A stretch of 64,000 nucleotides of DNA from Trichomonas vaginalis G3 (taxonomy: Eukaryota > Parabasalia > Trichomonadida > Trichomonadidae), in NCBI RefSeq assembly GCF_026262505.1, contig NC_067203.1, positions 19,325,411 through 19,389,410 on the forward strand. Direction: 5' to 3'. Shown here one piece after another: positions 37,207-47,781 of this stretch. Every line of letters begins with the position of its first letter. Within the stretch, counting starts at the first letter, position 1. A model generated the notes under the pieces. The model made no database searches. It saw only the letters and a program-made list of their open reading frames with translations, and was not told the DNA's origin. The position numbers were made by a program, and so were the translations under genes.

Positions 37207-38082
37207 TCAAGCTTGACTTTTTACAATTTGAACTTTGTTCGCGTAGATGTGAATTCTGAAAGAAGTATGAGGGTCTTGTATGACTTTGTACTTCTCCCAT
37301 AGTTCATGTCTGTCAAACTTACCTGCCATGGACTCTTTCATAAGTTCCATGAAATCGTCTTCTGACAATCCTGGGAAAAGTATAATGTCAGTAAGTATTC
37401 TCTTTACATCCTTACTTAAACTCTTGGCTGTCTGTACACAAATGACAACAGAGATGTTAAAGTGTCTGAGCTTCTTGAGAATTCGACACATGTCTTGTTC
37501 TCTGTTCTTTAACAAAGGATGAGAGGCGAAATCATCTAAGATAAGAAGACATCTATGAGGGTAAGTCTTCCAATCGTAAGATTGCAATTTCTTCGAAATG
37601 TATTCTATCTCTTTCTGTTTGTTTCTGAAGTGTTTCTTCTCTAATATTCTCTGCATTTCCTCATTTGGGTCTTTAAACTTCGAATTTATATACTCATTTA
37701 TAGCATTGTACTTCAAAACCCTTCTTTGGTACTTCTTTATCCAATCTAACAACTCAGTATCCTTTATACATACTAACTTAGACTTCTTTATAATATCTTT
37801 GAACGAATTTACGGTTTGGTCAAATTGACCAGAAGTCGAACAAATAACAACTAACTCATAGAATGGGTTCTTCTCATCTAGTTCTTGTTGTTGTGCAGCC
37901 ATTTTAAGATAAGTTAAAGTCTTACCCGACCCAGGTGGTGCAATTAGACCTGTTATACCATTCTGAGCAAATAAGAACTTGTCATGTATGGGTTTTATCT
38001 GAGCATTTTCCAACTTCCTCTTGTTCTTATTTAAAACATTCTCAAATTTTTTGTCAATGTCAGCAAACTTTTTTTCTAACAT
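37207..38082 (-). CDS. Maverick packaging ATPase (FtsK/HerA type)
   Basis: A 291-residue P-loop ATPase. Walker A is GLIAPPGSGKT and Walker B is RCLLILDDFAS, with a downstream VVICVQTAKSL sensor-like strand; this is the build of A32/FtsK-HerA genome-packaging ATPases. Start chosen at MLEKKFADIDKKFENVLNKN because of the T-rich leader; the frame is open further upstream and overlaps the divergent gene. Confidence 0.85.
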   Translation of the reverse strand: MLEKKFADIDKKFENVLNKNKRKLENAQIKPIHDKFLFAQNGITGLIAPPGSGKTLTYLKMAAQQQELDEKNPFYELVVICSTSGQFDQTVNSFKDIIKKSKLVCIKDTELLDWIKKYQRRVLKYNAINEYINSKFKDPNEEMQRILEKKHFRNKQKEIEYISKKLQSYDWKTYPHRCLLILDDFASHPLLKNREQDMCRILKKLRHFNISVVICVQTAKSLSKDVKRILTDIILFPGLSEDDFMELMKESMAGKFDRHELWEKYKVIQDPHTSFRIHIYANKVQIVKSQA

Positions 38083-38118
38083 ATTTTTAGAAAAATTAAA
38101 ATTTTTATCTTTTTGAAA

Positions 38119-38577
38119 ATGTCTAGCGATTTCGCTATCTATATTCGAGACAAGCTTTTTGACAGCAAAACATCTGTCGACCATAAAATCTTACATAGTG
38201 TAAACAAGAAAGGTGAATTTGTTCTAAAGTTCTGTTTCTGGGAATATGACAAGAACCATAAAACATTACAAAGAGCAGTCTTAAAATTTGTCAATGACAG
38301 ACTTGTTGACAGAGATGACGCCGATTGGAAAGATGAAGTCCAACAAAAGTTCTTAGAATGCAAAGAAGACACATGCGCTGTTCTTGAAGATGAAATAGAA
38401 AACAGAATAGATGAGCTATTAAAGGACAAAGAACTTTTACATAAATATGGTTCGGAGAAATTTGACATAACTCCACCAGAGAAGAAGAAGAAGAAGAGAG
38501 AAAAGAAAGAAAAGAAAGTAGAAGAAGAGAAGAAAGAACCTGAACCAGAGCCAGAGAAAAAGAAATTTGACATGTAA
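38119..38577 (+). CDS. Maverick unknown protein with Lys/Glu-rich tail (152 aa)
   Basis: Start at MSSDFAIYIRDKLFDSKTSV. A folded N-terminal part is followed by an extremely charged tail (PEKKKKKREKKEKKVEEEKK). Divergent from the packaging ATPase. Role unknown; the tail could bind DNA. Confidence 0.55.
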   Translation: MSSDFAIYIRDKLFDSKTSVDHKILHSVNKKGEFVLKFCFWEYDKNHKTLQRAVLKFVNDRLVDRDDADWKDEVQQKFLECKEDTCAVLEDEIENRIDELLKDKELLHKYGSEKFDITPPEKKKKKREKKEKKVEEEKKEPEPEPEKKKFDM

Positions 38578-38593
38578 AAATAAAATTTTATTT

Positions 38594-39013
38594 TTAGAAC
38601 ATTTCTGGGTCAATGTCAATGTTCTCTTCCTCTTTAGGAGCAAACACTGGCTTAGACTCTAAAATCTTTTTACCCAATTTACCTTGAACTTCAACTATCT
38701 TAGACTCATAATATTCATAGTCGTCTGCTTTCTTTGGTTCATAAGGTATAACAAGTTTGTATGCTTTGCCTTCTTTAAGGTTTGAAAACCTTCTGTCAAA
38801 ACTTTCTTTGACTGCTAACAAACCTTCTATGTCTAAGTCTTCAAATTTCGCACCATTTTTAGTCACAATAGCAAACTTAACTGGTTCGATGTTCCAAACT
38901 TTGTCAAATGAAGACTTTTCAAAATGGTAGAAGTAAACATTCAAATAAGCGAATGGGTCTAGTTCTTCTTTGACTTCTGTCATGTACTTGTTGACTGAAA
39001 TATATTTCGTCAT
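38594..39013 (-). CDS. Maverick unknown protein (139 aa)
   Basis: An intact frame MTKYISVNKYMTEVKEELDP and on, preceded by the A/T palindrome. The beta-rich middle (KAYKLVIPYEPKKADDYEYY) could be a small DNA-binding fold. Lies just downstream of the helicase on the same strand. Not recognised. Confidence 0.55.
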   Translation of the reverse strand: MTKYISVNKYMTEVKEELDPFAYLNVYFYHFEKSSFDKVWNIEPVKFAIVTKNGAKFEDLDIEGLLAVKESFDRRFSNLKEGKAYKLVIPYEPKKADDYEYYESKIVEVQGKLGKKILESKPVFAPKEEENIDIDPEMF

Positions 39014-39048
39014 CTTTTCTATCGGATAAAAAAATATTTTTTTAAAAT

Positions 39049-40284
39049 TTACTCAGAAAAATTTTTCTTTGTATATACGCCGTTCTGTATGTCTAAAAGA
39101 TTTTTGACATTTGCCAAGAATGTTCGTTTAGAAGCTGCCATATAACCATACTCTTGACAATATTGTTTATACGAATCGTACAATGACCTTTCATCTAAAC
39201 ACTCAAAGTTAGTCTCATCTACGAACAGTTCATAAACACTCTTGTTTGCTTCTAACAATGTTTGTCTCTCTTCGGTATGTGGAATTTGTCTTGGATTGAA
39301 CTTAGAAATATCTAATGTCATAAAGTATGAGAACAAGTGGTTGTAAAAGTCAGATGTCAAAGTTTCTGCTAAGTCGTCAAAATATTCTGTATCTTGCATA
39401 TGAGAATCTGACGTTCTGACAACTACATATCTTCTGTCAGAACTTTCTAACTTCATCGGAACAACATTGTTTGAAACCATAATGAAGTTTGCAACATTTT
39501 CACAAACTCTTTGGTCTTTATACTTTCTTTCAACAACTCCAACTTTGTCTGTTATAAGACTCTTCAAAGCATCTGAGTTTAAAACCTTTGTTGTATCTAT
39601 ACTTTGAAGTTCGTTACATACTATAAGTTTCATATTCTCTATTGAAGAGTTAAATTTACCGCAGATGTTTTCTAAGTTTGTCATATTAGGGTTCGAATAG
39701 CCCTCTAACAGTTTGCACAAAATATCTGTAAAGAAAGTGTTCTTACCAGTTCCTTGTTTTCCAATTATAATGAGAGCAGTTTCATTTTTAGCACTTGGAT
39801 GTTGTAAGATGTTTGCAAACCAACATAAGATATACTCATAGACTCTTTCGTTTCCATTGCATATAATTTCTTTGACATGGTCTAACCAAGCTTCTATAAC
39901 ATTTTCTTTCCATTCTACTTGTTCGTATTTATATCCAGTGAAGATAGAATAGAAGTTTGGAGATGGTGTATAGAACTTTATACCACGAACTGAAAAATCT
40001 TCTAACTTTGACAATAAGATATCCCAAGCATCTAACATCTTCATTCCAACTTGTACAACTTTTATTTTCTTAAGTTTCTGTCTACATTCTTGTTCAGACA
40101 CTATTGTTGCTCTTGGTTTGTTAAAGACAACATCCCATTCTTTCATGACATAACATTCTGGGGCAGAGTCGACATAAATGACTAAACGTTTCAAATTCTC
40201 GACTGCTTTGTTATAGTCTCGAAATGGACACATATTTCTGAATGTTTGGAAGTCATAAAAATCTGAAACATCTATTCTGTACAT
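39049..40284 (-). CDS. Maverick superfamily 3 helicase
   Basis: A 411-residue frame. Walker A is GKQGTGKNTFF, Walker B-like is KLIVCNELQS, and NFIMVSNNVVPMKLESSDRR carries the SF3 motif C asparagine with a following arginine finger. SF3 helicases unwind DNA in replication of many eukaryotic DNA viruses and some Polintons. The A/T palindrome and a T-rich leader precede the ATG. Confidence 0.85.
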   Translation of the reverse strand: MYRIDVSDFYDFQTFRNMCPFRDYNKAVENLKRLVIYVDSAPECYVMKEWDVVFNKPRATIVSEQECRQKLKKIKVVQVGMKMLDAWDILLSKLEDFSVRGIKFYTPSPNFYSIFTGYKYEQVEWKENVIEAWLDHVKEIICNGNERVYEYILCWFANILQHPSAKNETALIIIGKQGTGKNTFFTDILCKLLEGYSNPNMTNLENICGKFNSSIENMKLIVCNELQSIDTTKVLNSDALKSLITDKVGVVERKYKDQRVCENVANFIMVSNNVVPMKLESSDRRYVVVRTSDSHMQDTEYFDDLAETLTSDFYNHLFSYFMTLDISKFNPRQIPHTEERQTLLEANKSVYELFVDETNFECLDERSLYDSYKQYCQEYGYMAASKRTFLANVKNLLDIQNGVYTKKNFSE

Positions 40285-40315
40285 TTTTATAAAAATAAAA
40301 AAAAATATTTTTTTT

Positions 40316-41107
40316 ATTCTTGACTTTGTTGTTGCATTTGTTGCATTTGTTGTTCTTGAGCTATTTGTTGTTGAAGTTGTTCTTGTAGTACAATACTTTC
40401 ACCAGTTGCATCTTCCAATTCGAAACTTTCTGCCGTCATTGACAAATACATAGGACATAAAAGTTTTACAGGAACAAGTTTGCGTCAACTAAGGTTAAGT
40501 TTATGTTTGCTAAAGTGTTTGAGTTTACTAAAGCTGAAAACTCTGCATTCGAATGAACAATAGGCAAACCAGCAGAGAAAGTGTTGTTTATACGCATGAG
40601 TATCTTTTGGTCATAGTAGTTTCTGTCGACATTCGAATAGCACTTTGAACCTAAGTTTGAAACAATATATAAAATAGGTGTACTTAAAGTCAATGGAACA
40701 GACAAACTTGTATGACACCTTTCCTGTTATAGGAAACTGTTGGTAGTAAAAACCAGATATAAGTTTTGTATTATAGCTCATATCGTTTATACTAAACTCA
40801 GTCGGACATCCAAACATAATGAAACCTGCTCTAGTTGCAGCACATGTTACATCCGTCCTTAAAGTATTAAATAAGTCAACAAAACCTGTTGTGGTATATC
40901 TGAGTAAGTATCTTCAAAGAAGTATTTTTTACCATTCACAACAACAAAGTCTTCTGGTGTCAAAAGAGCAAAACAGGCTTTAGTCGTCATCGTGTTTAAG
41001 GTCAGTTTACAATATCGTCCTTGAGGACTTTGTAAGTTTGTTGTTATAGAATTATATGACTCAGGGTTTTTAGTCGTAATAGTATAAACCACTATGTCTT
41101 CTGCCAT
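40316..41107 (-). pseudogene. Maverick unknown gene region (broken)
   Basis: Starts MAEDIVVYTITTKNPESYNS at the high-coordinate end. The region contains beta-rich, capsid-like wording (MFGCPTEFSINDMSYNTKLI) and ends in a Gln-rich stretch. It stands between helicase and capsid genes and may be a structural protein. Broken, about three times. Confidence 0.5.
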
Positions 41108-41220
41108 TTACTTAGCAAGTAAATTTTAATGAAATGTTGTGGTCGTCAAATATTTTTATGACGTCTGGGAAACTATATTTTAAGTTCAACGTTTCACCTC
41201 CTTTCATAACGTATATCTTG

Positions 41221-41694
41221 TCAATGACATTGTATGAAAACACCACAGCAAGCAATGTCGGGTTCTATTTCTTTGATGTTTATATCGTCTGCCTCTGTCA
41301 AAAGTTTCAATAGTTCTTTCAAAATTTCATGAGGTGCGATGACATATGAGTTCACTTTTACAGGGTTGTGCTCAACCAAGTTTAACATTATACCCAAAGC
41401 CTGACAAATCTTCTCTGAGTTTTTAAGTTTGTCTTTAAGTTGTTGGTAGTCGTTTCGAATATCTGCAACAGAACTTAAGTCTCTGCTAACTTCAGGGTAT
41501 GTTGGTTGTTCTTTTACAGGAACTATTGTTATACCATCTTCGTCTTCGTATGGTTTCCCCACTTCAACATCTCTTTCTTTGACATTGACAACAACACTTT
41601 GACTGTTTGTTTGAGTTGGTGAATTTAACTTCACATCTGCCACCGCCATTAAACCTTTTGAAACACTTACGCTTCTATTTTTCGGAAATGACAT
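41221..41694 (-). CDS. Maverick unknown protein (157 aa)
   Basis: Start chosen at MSFPKNRSVSVSKGLMAVAD, after a short T/A-rich leader; the open frame extends further upstream. A Pro/Val-rich front (EVGKPYEDEDGITIVPVKEQ) leads into a helical C-terminus. Divergent from the small gene at 41714. Not recognised. Confidence 0.5.
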   Translation of the reverse strand: MSFPKNRSVSVSKGLMAVADVKLNSPTQTNSQSVVVNVKERDVEVGKPYEDEDGITIVPVKEQPTYPEVSRDLSSVADIRNDYQQLKDKLKNSEKICQALGIMLNLVEHNPVKVNSYVIAPHEILKELLKLLTEADDINIKEIEPDIACCGVFIQCH

Positions 41695-41713
41695 TTTACT
41701 AAGAATAAAAAGA

Positions 41714-42040
41714 TGGACGTATTTGAGTATCTCTTTGAATTGAAGCAAAACAAAGTTACACACACAACAGTACAAGTTCATTGACAGAATAGTTCTTTAC
41801 ACAAACAATGGAAAATGTTATAGAATAGCAATATTTGCTGAACCAAAATATTTTCATAAAGCAAAGAAAGTTGGTATAACTGAAATGGTGAAAGTTCTTG
41901 ACGTTGACAAAAATATAACAACAAAACTGACCGATATTTCTAAAGGAAAGTTTATAATACAATATTATATCAAAACTGGCGTACTGTCAATATTTGACGG
42001 AGAGAAGTCAGTTCAAGAACAACTTACTGACCTGCTGCCA
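41714..42040 (+). pseudogene. Maverick small unknown gene region (broken)
   Basis: Begins MDVFEYLFELKQNKV and includes AEPKYFHKAKKVGITEMVKV-like wording. It converges on the capsid gene. Broken about twice. The family is unknown. Confidence 0.45.
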
Positions 42041-43634
42041 AAATCTGCTCGATGGAAGCTGTCGTTATGCCAATCTGAGGAGCCCCAGCAGGTTTCATCG
42101 AACGAATCTTCAAAAGAGCATCTTCTGTGAAAAGTGCTATTGGTTTTGTAAACTTCTTTGCTTTCAATTCATCTGGACCATCTCTGTCACCAGTATATTG
42201 TATTTGTACAGTACCAACAGTTGAAATACCACCCATAAAGTCTTCTGAGTCAGCAAATGGAATGCCAAGCCAAAAGTTTGAACGGTCTCCATTTGTATAT
42301 TGAGTTTTTTGACCTCCTGTATGAGTCCATACTTTCACATATGGCATAATAGAACTTTGCATTTCAGGGTTAATGGTTGTTGTGAAGTTGTTGTTAAAGT
42401 TCATAGCATCTAATGTCAAGTTGTATGACCTCATATCCTCAACTGTAGAATATTCTTCTCTTGGATAATATTTGCCATCTATGTTTATATGATATTTAAT
42501 ACCAGGGTTGTAGAAGCAAGAATAGTCATTTATAGTTCGTCTGAACAGTACAACATAGTATCTGCATGTTTCATTGCAGTTGTTAAGGCAATATCTGTTC
42601 TTGCACCTGGGTCAGCACTTTGGTTTCCAACTTCACCTGCAAAGTCTTTGACAGATATTTGGTGTATAGGGAACATAAGTGGAACTGCAATATATTTGGC
42701 AGCTAAAGCATTTGAAATATCTGGGTCCAACATATAGACTGCAAGTCTGCTTTCTATTCTCTTGCATTCAAATTTTTCGCATGTGAACTTAACTGGGTCC
42801 CAAGCAGTTCCAGCAGCATTGAAATAATAGTTTACTTCAGTGTTGAGGTTTGAGAAACCAAAGTCTAAGTCAACTTTGTCTTTGCAAAATTCGGCGAATG
42901 ACGTTTGATTTGCTCCCTTTACGTCTGTAAGAGTGAATGGGTCTTGCGTTGGTGCAATGACTAAGTTATTTTTGCTTGGAGTAAGTTCAATAGAAATTTT
43001 TCCTGCCCAGTTTGGCAAGTATCTTAAAAACCTGAAGATGAGGAAAGATGACAAAGGAACTCTAAGTTTCAGTTTTACTTTGGTTACTGCTGCTGCAGTT
43101 TGTCCAGAAAGGTTAACATAAACTCCTGGAACGTTAGGGTCAAGTCTTCTTATTTTCTCAATAGTTGCATATTGGTCTGTTTGTTCTCTAGCTTGTGGTT
43201 GTACTGAGTTTCTTAAAGCGAACCATTCATAGTTTGCCCATGTTACTGTTTGAACTAAGTCAGAGTTAGAATATATCTTATATCCCATAAAAACTTCTGG
43301 AGCATATTGGTATCCGACATAGAAAATTCCATTGCAACCTTTCTTGTCAGACAACTTGACAGAAGGTTTTATTTCAATGTCTTGTTCCACGTATAAGAAT
43401 GAGTTGTCAATAGAAATTATATGAAACCTGTCGCAAGCAATATCTACTGTTGTTGAAGAACCTTCTCCAAACTCACCTACATTTCCATAAGAAACAGCAG
43501 TTGTATATTCGTAAGTTCCAGGAACTATTTCTGACCTTCTAATGGCATTGTCGCATTCGTTATACCATTCGAAACATTTCCATTCATAGCATCCAAAACT
43601 GTTGGCGTTATATTCTGAGCGGCGTACATTTCAT
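42024..43634 (-). pseudogene. Maverick major capsid protein region (broken)
   Basis: A region of about 530 codons with alternating beta strands typical of a double jelly-roll capsid protein: YVGYQYAPEVFMGYKIYSNS, RVPLSSFLIFRFLRYLPN, AKYIAVPLMFPIHQISVKDF and YNLTLDAMNFNNNFTTTINP. Size and position next to penton, ATPase and helicase genes fit the Polinton major capsid protein. It is broken about twice. The same region is present in both partial copies further right. Confidence 0.8.
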
Positions 43635-43661
43635 ATGAGTAAAAATATAGAATAGTTGGAT

Positions 43662-46600
43662 TTATATGTCATAATAGAACCCACGTGGACCAAGCTTTAC
43701 TTTCTTCCTGGCTGAGTTTTTAACTCTTCTTTTTCCTTCATTGCCCTCTGCTTGAAGTTGTTGCATCTTTGCATTATGTTCATCTAGTATGTTGCAAATT
43801 TCCCATGTCCTTTTTGCCTTTTGGCTCTGGTCGCCCATCTCAGGTAACCTATATCCTAGAAAGAGTTTGTCATAGTCTGTATTTGAGTCTTCGCGTATTG
43901 TTTGCATGACTCTTTCCTGAGTTTCCGGTTCAAGCTCTTCAAACAGTGCCTGTCCATATGGAATATGCTCGTTTCCAAATATATGTTTTTGTAGCCATTC
44001 TGGTTTTCTTTCCATGTTACCAACTATATCTTTTGTGAATGGGAAAGCTTTTACCCAATCTTTCAGTCTTGCGTCGTTTATTTCTGTAGTTGTTTTATTT
44101 TTGTCAAGGAACATGTTTTTCAATACTAACATTTCATTTGGTACTGTCCATTTGAGTTTTCTTAAATATTCATCCCTTCTCAGTTCATTGTCTGCAAAGT
44201 AAGTTTTTATGACATTTTGTAAACTTTCATTTGCAAGGTCATGTACAATAGGTTCTCTTCCTTCGCTCTCCCTAACTTTCTTTCTAAACTCTTCACCAAA
44301 TATACCATCTCTATGGTCTGTGTAGTTCTTTGAGATAAATGTTCTAGAACGTCAGGTGTTATATTTCCATCAGCCATGTTCATTTCATACTGGTCCAAAA
44401 TATCTGCATGTTTCATATCTTTCAATGGCATTAAAGCCGCGCTTAAAATACCAGCTATATCTCGTTCACCATTGACTTCCATTGCGTCTACAACTTCTTG
44501 GAATTGTGGTTGTAAGTTTATGAACCACCTATCTGGATTAGCTTTATGACCCCATCTCATTGTAGTTCCATCGTCTGCAGAAACAAAAGTAGGTTTGTTT
44601 CCATCTTGGTTAGGTTCTGAATGAACTTTAAACAATGTTTCATTTCTATATGTTTTCTTGAAATTTAACCTTTTATTTTCACCGAGTTCATCCGAAGATT
44701 GAACGTTAAATGCTCGTAAGTAAAAAGGGTTGTTGTATTTGTGTACATTTTCTTTCAGTACTTCCATTCTATGCTGAATATTTTCATCTGGTGCTGGAGT
44801 CTTTTGTATGTCGGCAAACATTTTTCGATATTCTTCTACTATGTCAGCCGAATTTTTTTTAGACTCTTGGAAATATTCCATATTCTCCGCATACTCTTGT
44901 TGAGGGTCAAGATTTTTCGGCTGTTCCAAATCTTCATCTAGTTCTGTGAAGTTAGTTTCCAAAGGAGTGACTTGTTCGTTTCCTTCAGGCTCTTCTAGCT
45001 GTTGTTGCTGAACTATTTCTTCCATGTCTGGTTGTATCTGAACTTCTTCCTGTGGAGTTTCTTGTACCTCATCTGCTGGCATTTCATATATTCCGAGACC
45101 GTTTTCAACAATTTCCCTATCTACGTCATCCGCATTCATAAGCTTTTGTTCTTTCGTTCCGTCTCTATTTTTTACGCGTTTCATGACGAAAGTTGAATTG
45201 TCATTTAGCTCTGACATCAAATATCTCGGAGTAAATTCATCCATGTCATTTGGATGATATGCTATTAAATCATATCCCTTAGCGAGCTTGTATTTTCCAG
45301 GTTTGAGATTATATCCGTTTTGGTGCTGAGCCATAAAGCTAAATAGGTTCGGGTCAGTATTTCCATCCTTGAACTTTCCAATAGCTTCTTTATATCTGTC
45401 ACTAAAGTCAATACTATCTGGGAAACCACACTCTTCTTTAAGCATTTTTAAGAATTCTTGGTTTCCTTGTTCTCTACTTCTTTTATGTCCTTGCTCTGTT
45501 TGTGGTTGTTGTGGTGCAGTGTTTTGAACTGTTGGTTGTGGTGCTGGTTGTTGTGTTGGTTGTTGTGCTGGTTGTTGTTGTTGTTGTGTTGGTTTTGGTG
45601 CATGCCTGTGTCTGTGTCCATGTGACGATGTAAATGTTTTAGGTAGTCCTGGTGCAGGTGCTTCTCTTGGAGGGTTTGGTGGTATATAAGTTCCACCAGC
45701 TGGCACATATGTTCCATCTGCAGCATAATGTCCTACCTGACTTTTCGTTTTTAAGAAAGCATTTACTAGGTCTGTTTTGGTCTGTTGTAACTCTTTTTCT
45801 TGACTTTTCACAACAGTTGCTCTAACGGCGTCATAGGCACTTTGAACTGCCTGTCTCGTTGCTGCATCTGTTATTTTCGTCATATTTTGTGCTACTTCTC
45901 TTAACTCTTTGTCGAAACCTTCAGACTTCAGTTTCTTTCCAGATGAGAAGTCGTTCACTTGTTTCACCTTACTATGAAGAGCTTCGAAAGCGTTCTTAAA
46001 GTCAGCATTTGTTAAAGCTTCATTTGAACTATCTTCATCCGCTTGTATTTTTGTCCTTATTGACCCTATGAGTTGGGCTGCTTTAGCGTTGGCTTGGGCA
46101 TCTAACCAGTCATTGTTGGCTTTTATATATTCTGCGCTTTTCATTGCCTTTTGCATAGCCGCGTCGTTATTTTTACTTTCTTGTGCTAAGTTTTCATACT
46201 GTACGGTTTGGTTTTGCAACTGTAAAAGTTTTTCTGCCTTTACATTTGCTTCAACTTCTTTTTTATACTCATCGCTATCCATATATGTCTTCAGGGCTTT
46301 TTGTTTTATCTCTTCATCTTTCAGTATTTTATATTGAGTAGTATGGTTTTTCAAATTTATGACATCTTGTTCCATTTTTGCTACTTCTGCTGCTTTTTCT
46401 GACACTTTTTTCGCATATTCCTCTGTACTTAGTTCTTTCAGTTGTTCTTCTTTCTTCTTTTTCTCTACGTTTAACTCATTTAGTTTCTTTGTGTGTCTGT
46501 CATATTCTAGTTTCTTTTCGTTTTCACTTATTTGCTTCTGTATGTCTATGTTTGACTTTTTGACATCTGATATTTGATTTTTGAGTAAACTCAAATTCAT

Positions 46601-46858
46601 TTGACTTTGAGGGTTATATGCTGTTCCGTCTGCAGCTCCACCATAGCCTGCCATTTTCGCTAAAAGTGCCGCTCTTAAACCTCCACTCTGTGCACCAACA
46701 ACTCGGTTTAAAAGCATAGGATTGCTTGACATTTGTTGCAACATAGTGGGGTCATTCAGCATTTGTTGTTGCAACTGTTGTTGTGGTGTTAGTTTTACTA
46801 TTGGATGTTTCAATGCTCTCTTCCTCTTACGTATATTCTTACGTAGCTTACGTGGCAT
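43662..46858 (-). pseudogene. Maverick large coiled-coil, Pro/Gln-rich protein gene (broken)
   Basis: The long gene opens MPRKLRKNIRKRKRALKHPI (very basic). Next come Gln-rich helices, a long coiled coil (about residues 95-380), a Pro/Gln-rich linker (APKPTQQQQQPAQQPTQQPA) and a folded acidic C-terminal part, closing with KKVKLGPRGFYYDI. It may be a core or scaffold protein; the family is unknown. Broken about once. Confidence 0.55.
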
Positions 46859-46889
46859 TTTAAGTGAAGTTAAAAAGCGGTTTTTGACA

Positions 46890-47781
46890 GATGTTTTATT
46901 GTGACTTCTTCGTAAAGACTTTGTTGAGATTTCTTCGTAAATGACCCAAAAATATATTTTAGGGTAGAAGGGTATATCTAACCTCTTTTCTAACCTCTTT
47001 TCTACCCTCTTGAATTTTCATGAATTTCTTCGTAAATGTTTTGTCAAGACTTCTTCGTAAAGACTTTGTTGAGACTTCTTCGTAAAGACTTTGTTGAGAC
47101 TTCTTCGTAAATGACCCAAAAATATATTTTAGGGTAGAAGGGTATATCTAACCTCTTTTCTAACCTCTTTTCTACCCTCTTGAATTTTCATGAATTTCTT
47201 CGTAAAGACTTTGTTAAGACTTCTTCGTAAAGACTTTGTTAAGACTTCTTCGTAAAGACTTTGTTGAGACTTCTTCGTAAAGACTTTGTCAAGACTTCAT
47301 CGTAAAGACTTTGTTGAGATTTCTTCGTAAATGACCCTAGTAGTATATTTTTGGTGTAAATTTCATGAAAATTCATGAAAATTCAAGAGGTTAGAAATGA
47401 GGTTAGAAAAGAGGTTAGATATACCCTTCTACCCTAAAATATATTTTTGGTGTAAATTTCATGAAAATTCAAGAGGGTAGAAAAGAGGTTAGAAAAGAGG
47501 TTAGATATACCCTTCTACCCTAAAATATATTTTGGTGTAAATTTCATGAAAATTCAAGAGGGTAGAAAAGAGGTTAGAAAAGAGGTTAGATATACCCTTC
47601 TACCCTAAAATATATTTTTGGTGTAAATTTCATGAAAATTCTGAGTAAAATGACAGATGTTTATATGACACTTTCTCCGGTTTATAGGACCTCTCTCATA
47701 TTCTAAACATCAACATCAGGGCTAGAAGGCACGAAGTGCCTGGAAGCCCCACTTCCTTTTTTTTTTTTTTTTTTTTTTTTT
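46890..47781. repeat. Right terminal inverted repeat of the Maverick
   Basis: The inverse of the left end: 25-bp units (CTTCGTAAAGACTTTGTTGA type), the 86-bp GGGTAGAAGGGTATATCTAA units, the GC hairpin at about 47718-47750 and a terminal T-run at 47757-47781. Array lengths differ slightly between the two ends, as is common for tandem repeats. Confidence 0.9.

Larger units (their letters stand above)
23487..47781. mobile_element. Maverick/Polinton, near-complete fossil, about 24.3 kb
   Basis: A self-synthesising DNA transposon of the Maverick (Polinton) family. It is bounded by inverted ends: A40 then a GC hairpin on the left, the mirror hairpin then T25 on the right. It holds integrase, protein-primed DNA polymerase B, FtsK/HerA-like packaging ATPase, SF3 helicase, major capsid, penton-like and fibre-like genes plus about a dozen unrecognised genes. 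No maturation protease was recognised. The layout is complete, but roughly a dozen breaks are spread over about half the genes, so it looks inactive. The still-readable genes and closely matching ends imply a recent insertion. AAATT flanks both ends. Confidence 0.93.

Noticed and set aside
46068-46577. Plus-strand Phe/Ser/Cys-rich frames looking like hydrophobic proteins.
   Set aside because: Antisense shadows of the coiled-coil region of the large Maverick gene; the same frames reappear in copies A and B only because the gene does.
44207-46858. Idea that the large Maverick protein contains the adenovirus-type maturation protease.
   Set aside because: No His-Glu/Asp-Gln-Cys pattern could be recognised; the sequence is coiled coil and Pro/Gln-rich.
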